The notes under the pieces: model-generated
Database searches by the model: none
The model's input: the letters and a program-made list of their open reading frames with translations, nothing else
What the model was told of the DNA's origin: nothing
Part shown: piece by piece, positions 10,701 to 22,775 of the stretch
How the letters are laid out: the number at the start of each line of letters is the position of its first letter
How positions within the stretch are numbered: position 1 is the first letter of the stretch
Program-made: the position numbers and the translations under genes
Assembly: GCF_037042905.1 (NCBI RefSeq)
Contig: NC_087257.1
Span: 13,862,001-13,926,000, forward strand
Reading direction: 5' to 3'
Source of the DNA: Lytechinus pictus
Lineage: Eukaryota > Echinodermata > Echinoidea > Temnopleuroida > Toxopneustidae
Length of the DNA stretch: 64,000 nt

Positions 10701-13700
10701 TTGGTTATATCTCCAGAAAATGCACGTATATGCAGCTAAATTTGGTATCAGTGTAAAGCATGAACTATAACAAAGACTGTCATGGTATTTACAGCGCAGC
10801 AATCGGCAGCAATTTGTAAAAGAAATGCTCATGAAAACAAAATTTGCTAAAACCCCCATTGTCAAATGGTTTCGTCCTAAATTGCCTCTGATGGGATTAT
10901 TATTTTATCTTGAAAATCTCTTATCACTCAAAACAATCATTCATCAATTAGCACCGTGAATAAGAAATAAATTAAGCAATCCGTTTTGTTAAAACAGTGA
11001 AATATCTAAAACGTGTCATTTACACATGCGGTAGCCGTAAAGAGTCATTTTCCGGTAATATTGAATAAAAATGGGCAACTAATAATCAATTTAATGGAGA
11101 AATATTGTATGGAGGCATTCTACAGGTTCTTATCTTTACTTAGAACATGAAAAAAAAACAAAATTTGTTTCATGACCAAAAACCAGTTTTGGCGCACTTT
11201 TGCTCTCTCCTGGCCCACTGTGCGCCGCGGCGTCGGAAAAGCGGCGCCTATCATGCCTATAGTCTGGCCCCTGCTATGCAGGCGAGACAAAAACTGCATC
11301 TGTTCGAATTATTTTGAAATTATACGAAGATGGATATAATTGCTGGTTTCAATCTACAACTTTCAATCTTATCTGTGCAGTATACATGATCTCAATCATG
11401 CCGATAAAGTTGGCTTTTACGATAAAGAGAACATATTCTTCGTTGTATATATAGCCAAATGATACAAGAACACTCAATGTGGATTATATGCAATTAAACT
11501 AAAAGTAAAGGTTAGACATGAATATATATATTTTTAGCTGCGTTATTTTTCCTAAAATATAATTATATTACAGATAATTGCATGCGGTGTAGGTGAAATG
11601 TAACTTCATAGTTTAACCCGTATAGATACACCAACGCTTCTAATAACATACGTGAAGTCCCTGTCTTGTCTCTATTGAAAAGAATCCAACATATACTAAA
11701 TTAAATTTATTTTTTGACTGACCACTCAAACAAAAAATATGGAGTCTTAAATAAACGGTCAGCAGGATTTCGTTCTTCCAAAAACATTTGGCTCGATTGA
11801 TTTTTTTTTCTACTCATATCAACTTGTTGGTGTGCCTACGAAAGAAAACTGAATAAAGTTGCAATTGCCAAAGAACTATTAGAGAGAGAAAAAAATATTT
11901 TACCAATAACCATGAAGGTTATATAACAATTAGCAGAATTTCCAGCACTGTCAGTTGCTCTGTACTGAATGGTGTATTGGTTGCTGGAAACAAAGAATGT
12001 AGACCCAGAGCTTTGGCCAGATACTCTTCTGTAAGAAGATGAACAACAAAATGAGGAGATTGATGAGAGGGCGGGTAGTGAGTTTTTCCTTAGAACTTTT
12101 TATTCCTTGATTTATAGACCTTAAAAGTTGTCGATGCCACGAGTCCGATCGCACAATATGTGTACTTTTTAGCGTCTTCTTCAATGACCTTAGCCTTGAA
12201 GGTTGTTCAGTTCCAGACAGGTAGGCTCATCAGCCGCTCATGTAAACCTCTTTTGAACACCTCAGTGCAAATTATTATTATTCATACTTCATTTTATATT
12301 TTCTTTCACGTCATTATTTTTCACATTAAGATTACAACAAGGTCCTCGGGAATAGGCGAAGAAATATTTCCCATCTTTTTTTTTCTTCGGTCAGAGATTT
12401 GAATAATAAATTGATTCCCTGTTGATTCAGTCAGCGACATGTACGTACATGTAATAAGCCATTTCGTAGTTCCATTCTGCGCATGATGGGAAGAAGGTCA
12501 TAGGTACCAAAGTGGCATACTATAGTTTAAAATTAAATGAGACAAGTACCAAATTTGATGTCTTGATTATTCATATATTCTTTTGAATTTTGTTTGTCAT
12601 CGGATCAACAAAAATGACAATAATGTTCACTAGTATTTCACAGTCGGTCAAGTACATTGTTATAATATGCTAATGCATTCAAAGTAGAAATGCAACAAAT
12701 AACTTCACAGTGATGCTATTCTAGTCACCTGGTCTATTCAATTTCTTCACCCTGCTGTGTCAGGCATGCTCATTTGACAAAAATTGCCCATGAAGTAACT
12801 ACGAACTGGTCTATACAATTCAATTTCTTCCTCTTGAGAGAGTTTTTTTTAATACGTACGAGACGGTTGGAGATCCTCTGTTATCTGTAGCTGTCGGTGT
12901 GCTCCAGCTTACTGAGCGGGATGTACCAATTGTGTATTTGTTTCCAAGATCCCCAGGGCAATTCGTAAATGTTGGGCCCGTTGTATCTGTTCAGGAAACA
13001 CATTTTTTTTTATTTTAAAAAAATTAGATACTAGTAGCTTTACCTTATCCTCTTCATTCCTCATCTTTTACCACTGTGAAATGCACATTAAACCATATGT
13101 ACATACAATCCATATGTAAATAAATTATGCAGTGCGTTTTAATAACATGTTTACACTTTGAAAAAGCCCTAGGAATCTAAAAAAAATATACAACATGGGG
13201 ATATTTATATATTGATATTTATATATCACATATATTATCGGGTTTGGGTCTCATCCTTCAAATGGAATTAAAAAGCTGACAGAATGTTACACTTGAGTTA
13301 GCAATTTCCATTTTTGTAAAGCTCGTAGAAATCGGTTTGCGCAGAAATGCTCATTTTGACGCTGTGTCGAGGGGGGGGGGGGGGAGGCGAAAACAAACTG
13401 ACAGTGCGACACATCTCTCATACATTTCTTTCAAATTCTTAGCCAATTTGAATAATAACAGATACATTTAAACATTCGCTAACAAATTTGCTACCCAAAT
13501 TTACATTTCAGCCCTAAGCAAGCACAACCTTTACCATTTTTGCCAGCTGCATCTGAGGACATAAATGAATGTAAACAAACGTTTTTTCAGACATCTCCAG
13601 CATTTTGCACTATATTTTTTCATTTAAAGTTGGTTTAAATTTTATATTTGATTTAATAATTGTTTTTCAACACTTTTTTCTCAAGGTTGACAATGATTAA

Positions 13701-16700
13701 AAAAATGAAAATGAAGTGTATTTAAGCCATTTCACGTGAATTGCAGCTCCGTGTAAAGCAGATTATCATCACCATGGCATCGGTGTGTGGGGAAGGGGGA
13801 TGGCAAAATGGCGCTCTATCGTCTATGACGTGTGTTGGGCAAGGAAAACAAGTCAAAAAGTAGGTAAAATTTATATTCGAATCAATCTTCCTAGCTAAAG
13901 TCCATGTGTTCTTTATGATCAACGTCGAGATTTATTCATCATAGTTCTGCGCAAATAATTTTTGACGAACTTGTCAAAAGTAAGTGGTCCTCACTCAAGC
14001 GGAAAGATTTTTTTGACAGTATCATTTGCAAAAAGAGATCTGTACTAACGTTTGAATGTGAAAAAAAAAGCTTCAGGATATCACAAAGATATCCTTTTAC
14101 TGTATTATTTTAGGTGTAAACTTGTTTCTTGTTACGTACTGTACATACCAACATAATACCAATATTGTCACGTATATTGGGCATATAATTCTTTCATTAT
14201 TTTCATTAAAACCATTTTAATTGAATGAGACTGGTAGACAATTACATATTGAATATTCGTGAATGGCTTTTTTCAATTTACAACTCCTATATACTCTCGT
14301 ACTCTTCAATGTAGTCATAGAGGTAATGAAGACGTTCGGTTGTGTGCAATAACAGTGATATTTTCTTTTCAAAAGAGGTTTATTGGAAATTGGTTATCGA
14401 ACAACTTCAGTCCAGCAACCTTTTTAATTAAAGAATTGATGTTACCACCCCGCTCAAATCTACACACTAAGAAATACAGGTACAACTAATAATTTGATAA
14501 TTAAAAAAATGTCCCCCGGGGATGGCTTTGGGTGCAATCTTTAGCTTTCTCGTAACTTTAGGGGTTTAACTAATTACTAGTAGTTTTTCCTGCACACTAA
14601 ATGATCTCAAGGAAAGGTTAAAATTTGCACCCGTGTGCATTGAGATATTTCTACACCCTTAAAATATTTAAATTTGGAAATATGCACCATTTGGAGTATA
14701 AACATTGTGCAAAAAAGTGCAAAGGATACGAAAGGGTTATATTCTAAAGTTGGGTGCATGATAGCACCCCAATAGGTGCTGCTTTCGTGACATCCATATC
14801 TGGGATTCACATTTTCCTTAGTGTGTTGTCAGCGGTTCAAATACAAACGAATATGCTTAAATTACACAGGAAAATGTGCATTGACATACTATGCATGGTT
14901 GAAATATTTTAGAGTTGTACATGTAAATAGTATTCATACCTGGAGGTGTAGGATTACTTCTTCGTCGTCTACCGCCCCACCACCATGCTATTTTTTGTTA
15001 AGAAAGGGCAGAAACATAAATGTCGAGTTTAGAACACATAATATATTGATTCAGCCTCCAACTATTTAATACTGTTATTACTGGTAAGATAATACACTCT
15101 AGATTACAGGGATTTTTAAATAAATCCCGGGACTTATCGAATTTAGTTTTTTGTTTTTAATCCTAGATTCATTTTTTCAATCTTAAATGATTCATGTTCG
15201 AATCCATTGGGAATATCCATCTGTTCCTTGCAAAACACCAGCCAACTTTACCTGTTTGGTGCTCTTGATTACTTTAAAGAAAAGTAACTGTAATGAACCA
15301 ATTTCTCAAGATATAGATGTTTTGACCCGTTAAATTATTGTAATCTACTGAGATGTTGATTAAACAATCATGCAATTCGAACTGTACAATTACAGTCTCA
15401 CATGTATACTGACAAACCTATCGTTTAATTATAACATACATCGACTCTGATCCATTCAAACTTTATTCGTAATCAAAGTTATTAATTATCTGTATATACT
15501 ACGACTACTATTATTATAATTATGCGTAATTTTGACATGTGAACCAGGAAAACAACTTGAACTTGATAAGGCTACTTATTGGTATCTCATACTTCAAAAT
15601 ATCAGATTTGGCCTATTAACATGATGGAAATATCTCTAACGATAAGATTATATGAGTATGAATAATCCTATATAATATTTGTAAGTTTTTGTTGTTGTGG
15701 CGATGCCTACATGTATTTATGAATGTATTTCCATATCACATATCACAAAGTAATGGTATCTCTTTTGTTCCTACTATCTGACCACTCTCTCCATCTCTCT
15801 CATTTATATATAACCTTCCTCTTTCACCTGTCTCTATCCAAATACTTCATTTCATTTAATCACGTATATTCTAATATGTTTTTATGTAGTGTGAACTATG
15901 ACTCATGTTTTTATTAATATTATATGCATGTATTATATAAAACCCTGCCTATTGCCAATGAAGGGGAGTTTGTCCCATTATCACTGGTAAAGGACCCGGG
16001 TAAATTGTTCCTTCTCTATTTGATTATCAAATAAAGATGATTTATATATACTGTATTTTAAGGATTAAGCCCAAATTCGAATGGTCCCGAACTACAGTCC
16101 ACTTGGATTTCTTTAAATCCGTGCAATTTGGAGTGCAGTTGCTGCAACTTGTCGGCGTGCATAATCCCCCCCCCCCGAAATATTTGTAAACCTTAATGTA
16201 CAATAACTTCGTTATTTCTTTTAATCAGATTTTGGTGAAATTTTTTTATCGGTTTTCTTGGTGAATTTTGCTCCGCTTATTTCGATATAATTATTCCAGC
16301 CCCTTTAACACCGTATTCTTTTGGCAATCGGCCATACATGACGTCTTTTTATTAACCATGCAGTTGCTGTGGCATGCACTTCTTAAATTAATAATGCTAA
16401 TAATAAAAATAATGGGATTTTTTAAATTAAAATATTATTAAAAAGAAACAGATGTTTCTTATTCTTTTGTAATTTTCTTTCATTTTGGGCAGCAAATTAG
16501 AGAGCTGACGTGAAACATCTTAGACTTTTGACACCCAGATAGTGTCGAGTGACTTTTGGGTATCCTCACTAAGACATCAATGATGAATCATGAAAGTTAT
16601 AAAAGAGACTCTAAGCCATACTACGATACAACATATAGGATATTTGATAATGTTATGATTTAGTTTATCAATAATCCTCTTTTTCATTTTCCGTTGACAC

Positions 16701-17452
16701 AATGTAAACATCTTGTAACAACGATTCTATGATTTTCGTCATTCTTTTTTTCTTTTTACATTTCTTTCTTCATTTTCCTGATATTGCCAGTCCTCACTTT
16801 TTTCTTTCTATTTAGTATCCTCATTCCTTGGAACATATTGCTTTCCATTCTCTCCTTTCTTCCAAATTTCTTTATTTCCTTATGTTGTTCACTGTTTCAC
16901 TCATTTGTTTAATACGCAATAATTAGATCTTTTTACTTTATCGGAGAATGCATTTGCATGATTAAGAAAATATTCCAATTGAGAATAAGGTTGATTACCT
17001 CGGTAATAAAAAAGGACTATTAAGCCCATATCGTCTACAATTGTTGATAAGCTTTCAAATTAAAAGAGTGAGGTATTTTATAACTGAATGTCATGTGGTT
17101 GAATAAATACAATAAAAAACAAAAATTTTGTCTAATGTAGTTAAATATTGATATCAAATTACAATAATCACATTACAATACCTGTTATAAAAAATATCAT
17201 TTGCTGCAACCCATTTCCTCTTTTGTTGTATGTTCACCACCTGACGTGGTATTGTTATGATGTTTTTGCATACTCGACTAATGATGGGAAATATATCAAT
17301 CATATTGATATACAATTCAATACAATTCAAACATGACCAAAAACAAGACTTCTATTTGTCATTACAGTATACTTACCGTCATTTTGTGGAACCAAGGTCA
17401 CTAGCAAGATTAATAAAATGAGTAATTCGGTGCACTTTCCTTGGTTTACCAT
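7515..17452 (-). CDS. Secreted HYR-CCP protein gene, 3' part not found
   Basis: Five minus-strand exons chain together: signal peptide (17452-17377), HYR domain split in two (12986-12860 and 12028-11904) and two CCP domains (8547-8362 and 7700-7515). The intron phases are 1, 2, 1, 1 and every junction has AG acceptors and GT donors. HYR is an immunoglobulin-like fold and CCP (sushi) modules mediate protein binding in complement and adhesion proteins. The product is therefore a secreted or surface extracellular protein, possibly of innate immunity; that role is inferred. The last exon ends in a GTAAGG donor, so more exons must follow at lower coordinates, but none was found to position 1. About 259 residues are visible. 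Introns hold LINE, MITE and Transib-like insertions, including element A copy 1. Confidence 0.8.
8362..8547 (-). CDS. Exon 4: CCP (sushi) domain 1
   Basis: 186 bp, phase 1 at both ends (TTCAAAG acceptor, C|GTAATA donor). It encodes one complete CCP module: IRCSTLSAPSHGSVGC, SSVCTISCDLGYHVIGS, IRTCIQSGN, then WDGSTTTC. The four cysteines, the Gly-Tyr of strand 3 and the Trp before Cys4 are all in place. A CA microsatellite lies just inside the next intron. Confidence 0.9.
8640..9018 (+). repeat. Dispersed repeat R, upstream part
   Basis: Two diverged tandem units share the phrases AAATGACCTTTGACCTTG (near 8719 and 8890) and AACTTAACCTTCGGTTAA (near 8826 and 8981). The end, GATGTTGACGACGCCG, abuts element A copy 1, and its continuation CGCCGCGGCGTCGGAAAAG is on the far side at 11223. 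The same end flanks the A2-A4 array, which shows R is a dispersed family used as an insertion site. Confidence 0.75.
9019..11222 (+). mobile_element. Transib-like element A, copy 1
   Basis: It starts CACAGTGGGC and ends GGCCCACTGTG. The 38-bp ends are imperfect inverted repeats sharing CACAGTGGGC, AAAGTGCGCCAAAAC. Direct repeats CGCCG at 9014-9018 and 11223-11227 are the target duplication, matching the CGNCG pattern of Transib transposons. The heptamer CACAGTG equals the RAG recombination signal heptamer. No transposase frame is present, so it is non-autonomous. Relative to the other copies it contains a LINE tail (9739-9916) and an extra segment of about 75 bp near 10110-10190. It lies in an intron of the HYR-CCP gene. 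Confidence 0.8.
9739..9916 (+). mobile_element. 5'-truncated LINE tail inside A copy 1
   Basis: 178 bp absent from the four other A copies, where the site reads CTAATCACAATGTCACC without interruption. It ends GCAAATAAATTG followed by three ATTGAA-type repeats, the microsatellite tail typical of CR1/L2 LINEs. No coding part remains. Confidence 0.7.
11223..11290 (+). repeat. Dispersed repeat R, continuation
   Basis: Begins CGCCGCGGCGTCGGAAAAGCGGCGCC and continues to TGCTATGCAGGCGAGAC. The reverse complement of the same phrase is the left flank of A copy 2 (about 19504-19551). Together with 8640-9018 it reconstitutes the uninterrupted repeat. Confidence 0.7.
11904..12028 (-). CDS. Exon 3: second half of HYR domain
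   Basis: 125 bp between a TTCTTACAG acceptor and an ATTG|GTAAAA donor (phase 2 in, phase 1 out). It reads RVSGQSSGSTFFV, then YTIQYRATDSAGNSANC, then the closing strand. G-S-T-F, Y-x-A-T-D-x-A-G-N and the following Cys are the hallmark of the HYR C-terminal half. A frame shifted by one is also open here but breaks the domain. Confidence 0.85.
12860..12986 (-). CDS. Exon 2: first half of HYR domain
   Basis: 127 bp between an AACAG acceptor and a TC|GTACGT donor (phase 1 in, phase 2 out). The translation reads TTGPTFTNCPGDLG, then SRSVSWSTPTATDNRGSPTV. This is the HYR signature: a CP-x-D start, a V-W-x-x-P-x-A-x-D-N-x-G strand, then a Val-rich end. The split of an 84-residue HYR domain over two exons (127 + 125 bp) is exact. 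Confidence 0.85.
13000..17370. other. Intron 1 of the HYR-CCP gene, no other gene seen
   Basis: AT-rich, with a 14-G run at 13371 and short unassigned frames. At about 16200-16310 there is a relic matching the right half of the palindromic MITE at 60.8-60.9 kb (ATTTTGGTGAAATTT, TTGGTGAATTTTGCTC). Nothing else is supportable. Confidence 0.5.
17377..17452 (-). CDS. Exon 1: start codon and signal peptide
   Basis: ATG at 17452-17450 opens 25 codons plus one base, ending at donor G|GTAAGTA (phase 1). The peptide starts MVNQGKCTE and continues with a leucine/isoleucine core (LLILLILLVTLV), a textbook signal sequence, with PQND at the end as a likely mature start. The following HYR exon begins in phase 1 and completes an Asp codon. 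A TTATAG upstream could be an acceptor for an untranslated exon. Confidence 0.75.
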
Positions 17453-18127
17453 TTCTGATTCTATAAGCAAGTAAAAGCATGAAAAAAAAAATGAAACGAA
17501 CGCTCTGCCCGATTCAAGGAGAATGATAACAAACTTTCAGATATATTAACTAACGAAATCGTGCTACAAAAAAATTATGTATTGTGTCTTTAGTTTTAAA
17601 GTTATGGATAGTATCGATGGCCTGATACCTATCGGAACTAATTGAAACTCGATGCGTGTATTTATCAGCTTATTCCATGAACCATATTGGCATAACATTA
17701 AACCAATTGAATGATTCCGGTTAGAATTAGAACCAATACGCTTTACTGGTACATGCATATCTACAAGTGTATTCAATTTAAATCCATAAGCCCAACTTGA
17801 CCATTTGATACCATTTTTAACCCATATAAACTAAACGGGTGTATTTGCGTCCGCTTAGAACCCAGGGCAGTTGACAACAGGTGTTTCCAACTGGTACCTG
17901 TTAGAGACTAGTGTTTCGAACTGGTTCTGGTGTTAACTATTGGTCAGTGGGGGTAATGAGCCAAACATTTTGAGGGGGGCTGAATTAAATAAAGTTGCGG
18001 GCGAAGAGAGAAAGCGTAAATTTTGACATTTTTATTTATAAAAAATCAGATTTTGTGATAGATTTTAAACATAATATTCAGAAAACAGCATTTTATTTCA
18101 CCATTCACTGTATCCTTTTTTGGGTCG

Positions 18128-18130
<3 letters not shown>

Positions 18131-18167
<37 letters not shown>

Positions 18168-18184
18168 GGGGGGGGGGGGGGGGG
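18131..18184. repeat. T36-G18 homopolymer pair
   Basis: About 36 T directly followed by about 18 G. Homopolymers this long are prone to length error in sequencing. The flanks share AACTGGT-type phrases (17885-17935 and 18225-18330), suggesting an underlying diverged repeat. Confidence 0.9.
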
Positions 18185-18954
18185 CAAGAGCCCCCGAAAC
18201 ACCTGTTTCGGGTGTTTTAACTGGTCCTTAATGGCACCAGATAAAATGGGTTTTTTTTTCAACTAGTAGCAGTTGACAATTGGTATTTCAAATGGTACCA
18301 GTTACAATTTGTAAACTGGAATCAAATGGATTCCAGTAATTCTAATGATGCTGATCATGTGATTTACCTCATTTACCCATTTGCATTTCAAAAAAGAAAG
18401 AAAAAACCCCATTATTTAGAGTACATTGGCTAGATATTATTTTCGTAAAGGAAAACAAATTCTAAATAAGTCTGTGAACTACTTTGCAATTAAAATGTGT
18501 AATTTTGTATTACATATTTGAAATAACAGCATAAAGATTAATTTACTCATCATTTTTTCCACCTTACTTCACTGATCATGATATATACATATTTAATAAA
18601 CCAAATGCGTGTATTAATTACCAGTGAATGACCACTACTGCTACCAGGTTTTTCCACTTAAGTGATCTGGCTTCAATATAAAAATTGGATTGATAATACT
18701 GGAATCTAATTTACAAATATTTGCTTCATTTAATCTTGAAATGTATGTTTGTATTCAATCGTTTATAACATGTTTGTACTATTTAGAATTGAAGAAAACT
18801 TAACATGACATTAAAAAAGTCTAGTTCTTTTTTTACAAGGTTTCCAATTTGAGTATTCATAACAGAAATATACATGAGTATATGCATATCTTATATGAAA
18901 CTCACCTCGGCTAAATTAAATAGCATTGTGGTTTGGAACACACACAAACAAGCA

Positions 18955-19046
18955 CGCCCGCCCACCACACGCGCTAACTCACACACGCACACAAATATAC
19001 TTGTGGGTATATATATTATATATTATATATATATATATATATATCC
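18955..19046. repeat. AC-rich and (TA)n microsatellites
   Basis: Interrupted ACAC/ACGC tract followed by about 35 bp of TA repeats just upstream of a fragment of repeat E. Confidence 0.9.
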
Positions 19047-19062
19047 GTGAGAATTATACATG

Positions 19063-19551
19063 TAAAATAGTCAGGTCCAGATTTTAACAAATGTGCTCAG
19101 AAAAATTGCTTTAGGCATTTTGTGTTAATGTTGATTTATCAATTGTTTTTAGGAAATTCAGGGGTGCTGAATCCAAAAATGCTGTTTGCCAAACTTGATT
19201 CCGACGTTTTCATCCTCAAATTGGCAAAAAACAAAATGGCGGCATTTTTAATGCAGTTTCCCATATCAAACGATTTTAATAGGTGATTATATTTTAGAAA
19301 TACTGATCTATTCGTTATTTTTGATACCCAGGGTTGCAAACATAATGTGTCCGATTGATTCATCAGCCATCTTTAATTCCAAGATGGCTGCCATGATTCA
19401 CAGCTGCTGATTTGATAAATAATATGGCCAAATGTTTGATAATTTTGGGGCGATGCTGGCATATTCACATTGTGATATCTTTAACGTGTCCGCCATTTTT
19501 TCCTCGCCTGCATAGCAGAAGCAAGACATGGACGTCGCTTTTCCGACGGCG
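19063..19551 (+). repeat. Diverged fragment of repeat E joined to repeat R
   Basis: Opens ATAGTCAGGTCCAGATTT and continues through ATCCTCAAATTGGCAAAAA, as do the E copies at 48505 and (reversed) 35558, but it is more diverged. From about 19504 it becomes the R sequence CGCCTGCATAGCAG...CTTTTCCGACGGCG, whose last five bases are the target duplication of the A2-A4 array. Confidence 0.65.
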
Positions 19552-21297
19552 CACAGTGGGCCAGAATGAACCCAAAGTGCGCCAAAACCCATTATTCACA
19601 AATTTGTACGATTAAATTTGGTATGTAGGGGTAATTTCACCCGTAGAATTCAATAAAAGTACTTTCAAATATTGATGACGTCGTTAAAATACTGTTTTCT
19701 GATTGGCTGTTAACATTTGAGAAGAAATTACATGTTTCTAATTCTACAATAGGTTTCAAATATTCAGAAACTAGTTTTAGAAAAATATCAGCAATAATTA
19801 AAAATATTAGCAAACAGCAAACACACAAACAGGCAAACAAACAAGAAAAGTCTGTGCTCGGGGTACAAAATTAATAATTCAATTGGTGACTTGAGTATCG
19901 CTTAAAGAGGGCGCCCTACCATGAATCCGGAATTGTAAAATTCAAAGTGAAATTGTAAAAAAAATTAAAAGGAGTATTTTCATTCCCTGGGTACAGTGAT
20001 TAACCACACCTACATAAATTAAAATGGATTGATACCAGAAGTGGACAGTGAAATCTTTAAAATAATGATTCCAGTGATAAATAATAGAGGCCGGGTCCTC
20101 TGCAGGTTAATTAGTACAAGGCCCTACAAGGCCTACCTATTTCACCAAGAACGGCGTATACAAAGTTATTCCGAATCAGTCTCTCTCTCTCTATCTCACC
20201 AACTATTATGTATTTGGTGAGAGGATCTTTTAGCATACTTTGAACATCAGGGGGAAGAGGCTGTGATTGTTGTACTCTTAAAAACTTGCTACTAATCACA
20301 ATGTCACCTGTTACCATTAGTCTGTGGAAAACATATAAAGTCAATGAGAGTCATAAACCAAACAATCCTTGAAATGATAATATACACTTCCTTCCTGATC
20401 GATACTAACGATTATAGCATATTTAGAATGAGCCAAGAGATAAACGAATTCATACATGTATGTAAAGTTACAAACCCTTTTGGGGGGATAAATACTAATA
20501 ATGATAATGCAACTTATACATGTAATAGAGCCCACGTATCTGCGTATATCCCATCTCTGTCCTATACACATTTCATATTTTGTCAGAAAACTGCGTGAGA
20601 CCTATCACATCCCTAGTCATGTGTGTTATAGCGATACAGGGACCTGGGAAGCGGGGGTGCTGGGGGTGCTGAAGCACCCCCAGAAATTTTCCTGGGGGTG
20701 CTGCGTGTACTATTTTCCATAGGCAGCACCCCCACGAAATCAGGTTCCCTCTGTATTTTTGTTTTTAAATATGTTATAATGTACATCACATCCGACAATC
20801 ACAAATCATATTCTAATAACATATATCCCTCCTAACATGCCTAACGCGACTCAATCAAGCTTCGGCACTCCGATACAGACGTGGTCGCGCGCTATACGTG
20901 ATAACCATACATACTACTCGATAGCAGGGAGGGACATGGGTGTGGATGGATTTGAAACTTCCAGATTTTATGTCGAACCAATTGTGCGCGCGCCTGACCG
21001 CCCCGTGTTTTGTATAAACAAGTACAAGTCAGACAACAGAAATCAAATTTTCAGTCTTTTGCGCCCTACCCCATGGCCCTGGGAAGCGGGGGTGCTGAAG
21101 CACCCGAAAATTTTCCTTGGGGGTGCTGCGTGTGTTATTTTCCATAGGCAGCACCTTCTGGAAATTAGGAATGATAAATGACAGAAATGTAATGAAAAAG
21201 AACTACGTTTTGTAGGAATCCCCCCCCCCCCCACTTCAGAATTTTCCGACACAGTACTGTGTTTAAATTCACCCTTTTCCAGATCGGAATATCAAAC

Positions 21298-22775
21298 ATT
21301 TTCTGCTCGCGCTTCGCGCTCGCATTATTGATTTTATAAAAATAAAATGTATTTAGAATGCCCAGAAATACCAGGTCTAAGTCTAAACACGCGCACACAT
21401 GTTTATTCAGAGACGCAGCTTGTTTTTTTTTTTTGGGGGGGGGGTACTGAAATATATCAAATACATTTTTTAAATACAATTTTTTCAAAATAAACACATT
21501 TTTTTCAAAATCTGATAACAAATAGGTTATTTAATTTTGAAGTTTAGCAATATTTTGTGAAAATGGTGATATGCATGTCGTCACGAATATTTAATTGGTG
21601 GGTTGATGATGTCACATCCCCACTATCTTTATTCTTATGTTATTACATGGAATCAAAATCGTTTCATTTTTTTTCATACCAGTGTGAATGATATGTCTCC
21701 CTTCTAATGAAATAAGTTGCAGCAAAGAATATCTAATGAACGAAATCAGTTGTCAATTCAATTATTTTGGTCCTTGAAGGGAAAATATTGAATAAACCTA
21801 ATTTTATATAATAAATACTAAAGAACAAGTGGGGATGACATCATCAGTTTGCTCATTGAATATTAATGAAGACATGCCTAAAACTGTTTAATGCTAATCT
21901 TTAAAATGCAATAACTATCATATTCCTTGTCTGATTTTGATCAAATAGTAATTCTTCTGTTCGTCTGATTTTTCTTTATCTGTTCAAACCATATTGCATA
22001 CAGTCTGAGTGGAGTACCCCTTTAAGCGTGCTTCAATTATAAAGTTTCAGATCTGAATATAAAAAATTTTCTGCTCGCGCTTCGCGCTCGCATGATTAAT
22101 GTAGGAAGATATCCAATAACACATAATTTCTTGATTAACAAAACATGAATAAAATGTCCCGTTTTTAGGTCTGAAATCTCAATTTTGTTTCTGCTCGCGC
22201 TTTGCGCTCGCATCAATTGTATAGTTATATACCTATCCTGTTCATGATTAGAAAAGTGCTTAAGATATCCCATTTTTAGGTCTGAATCTCATTTTTATTT
22301 TCGCTCGCGCGTCGCGCTCGCATAAATTGTACAGTAATATTACTATCCTGTTCATGATAAGAAAATTGCTTAGAATGTCTCGTTTTTAGGTCTAAAATCT
22401 CAATTTTGTTTCCGCTCGCGCTTCGCGCTCGCATCAATTATATAGATATATAGCTATCCTGTTCATGATTACAAAAAGTGCTTAGAATGTTCATTATTTA
22501 GGTCGGAATTTCAAATTTTTCAGCTCGCGCTTCGCGCTCGCATTATTTGATAGTTGATATATGTTTCGTCTTCATGGGTAACTGCAAACAGTCCTCATAA
22601 CAGGTTCCTTTCGATCAGGCATGAGCGTATATTAAAAATATCTGCTCGCGCTCGCAGTTATTATTTGTTACATACGCATCTTGTTCAGGATCACAAACAT
22701 TTCTCAAAATTTTCAATTTTCAGGACAAAATACATGAAATTAAAAAAAAAATTAGCTCGCGCTTTGCGCTCGAAT
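21298..22775 (+). repeat. 110-120 bp tandem units with GCTCGCGCTTCGCG core
   Basis: A GC-rich core, GCTCGCGCTTCGCGCTCGC, occurs near 21304, 22073, 22194, 22304, 22415, 22524, 22642 and 22754. In the uninterrupted part it recurs every 110-122 bp with an AT-rich spacer containing TTTTTAGGTCTGAAATCTC. The core can self-pair (GCGC/GCGC). The gap between the first and second copies holds the MITE at about 21500-22022. Confidence 0.85.
21500..22022. mobile_element. Palindromic MITE inside element C
   Basis: Two halves are inverted relatives: GGTTGATGATGTCACATCCCCAC near 21600 faces AGTGGGGATGACATCATCAG near 21831. The right end is GAGTACCCCTTTA. It belongs to the same style of element as 60320-60918. 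The left end is diverged, so the start is approximate. Confidence 0.6.
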
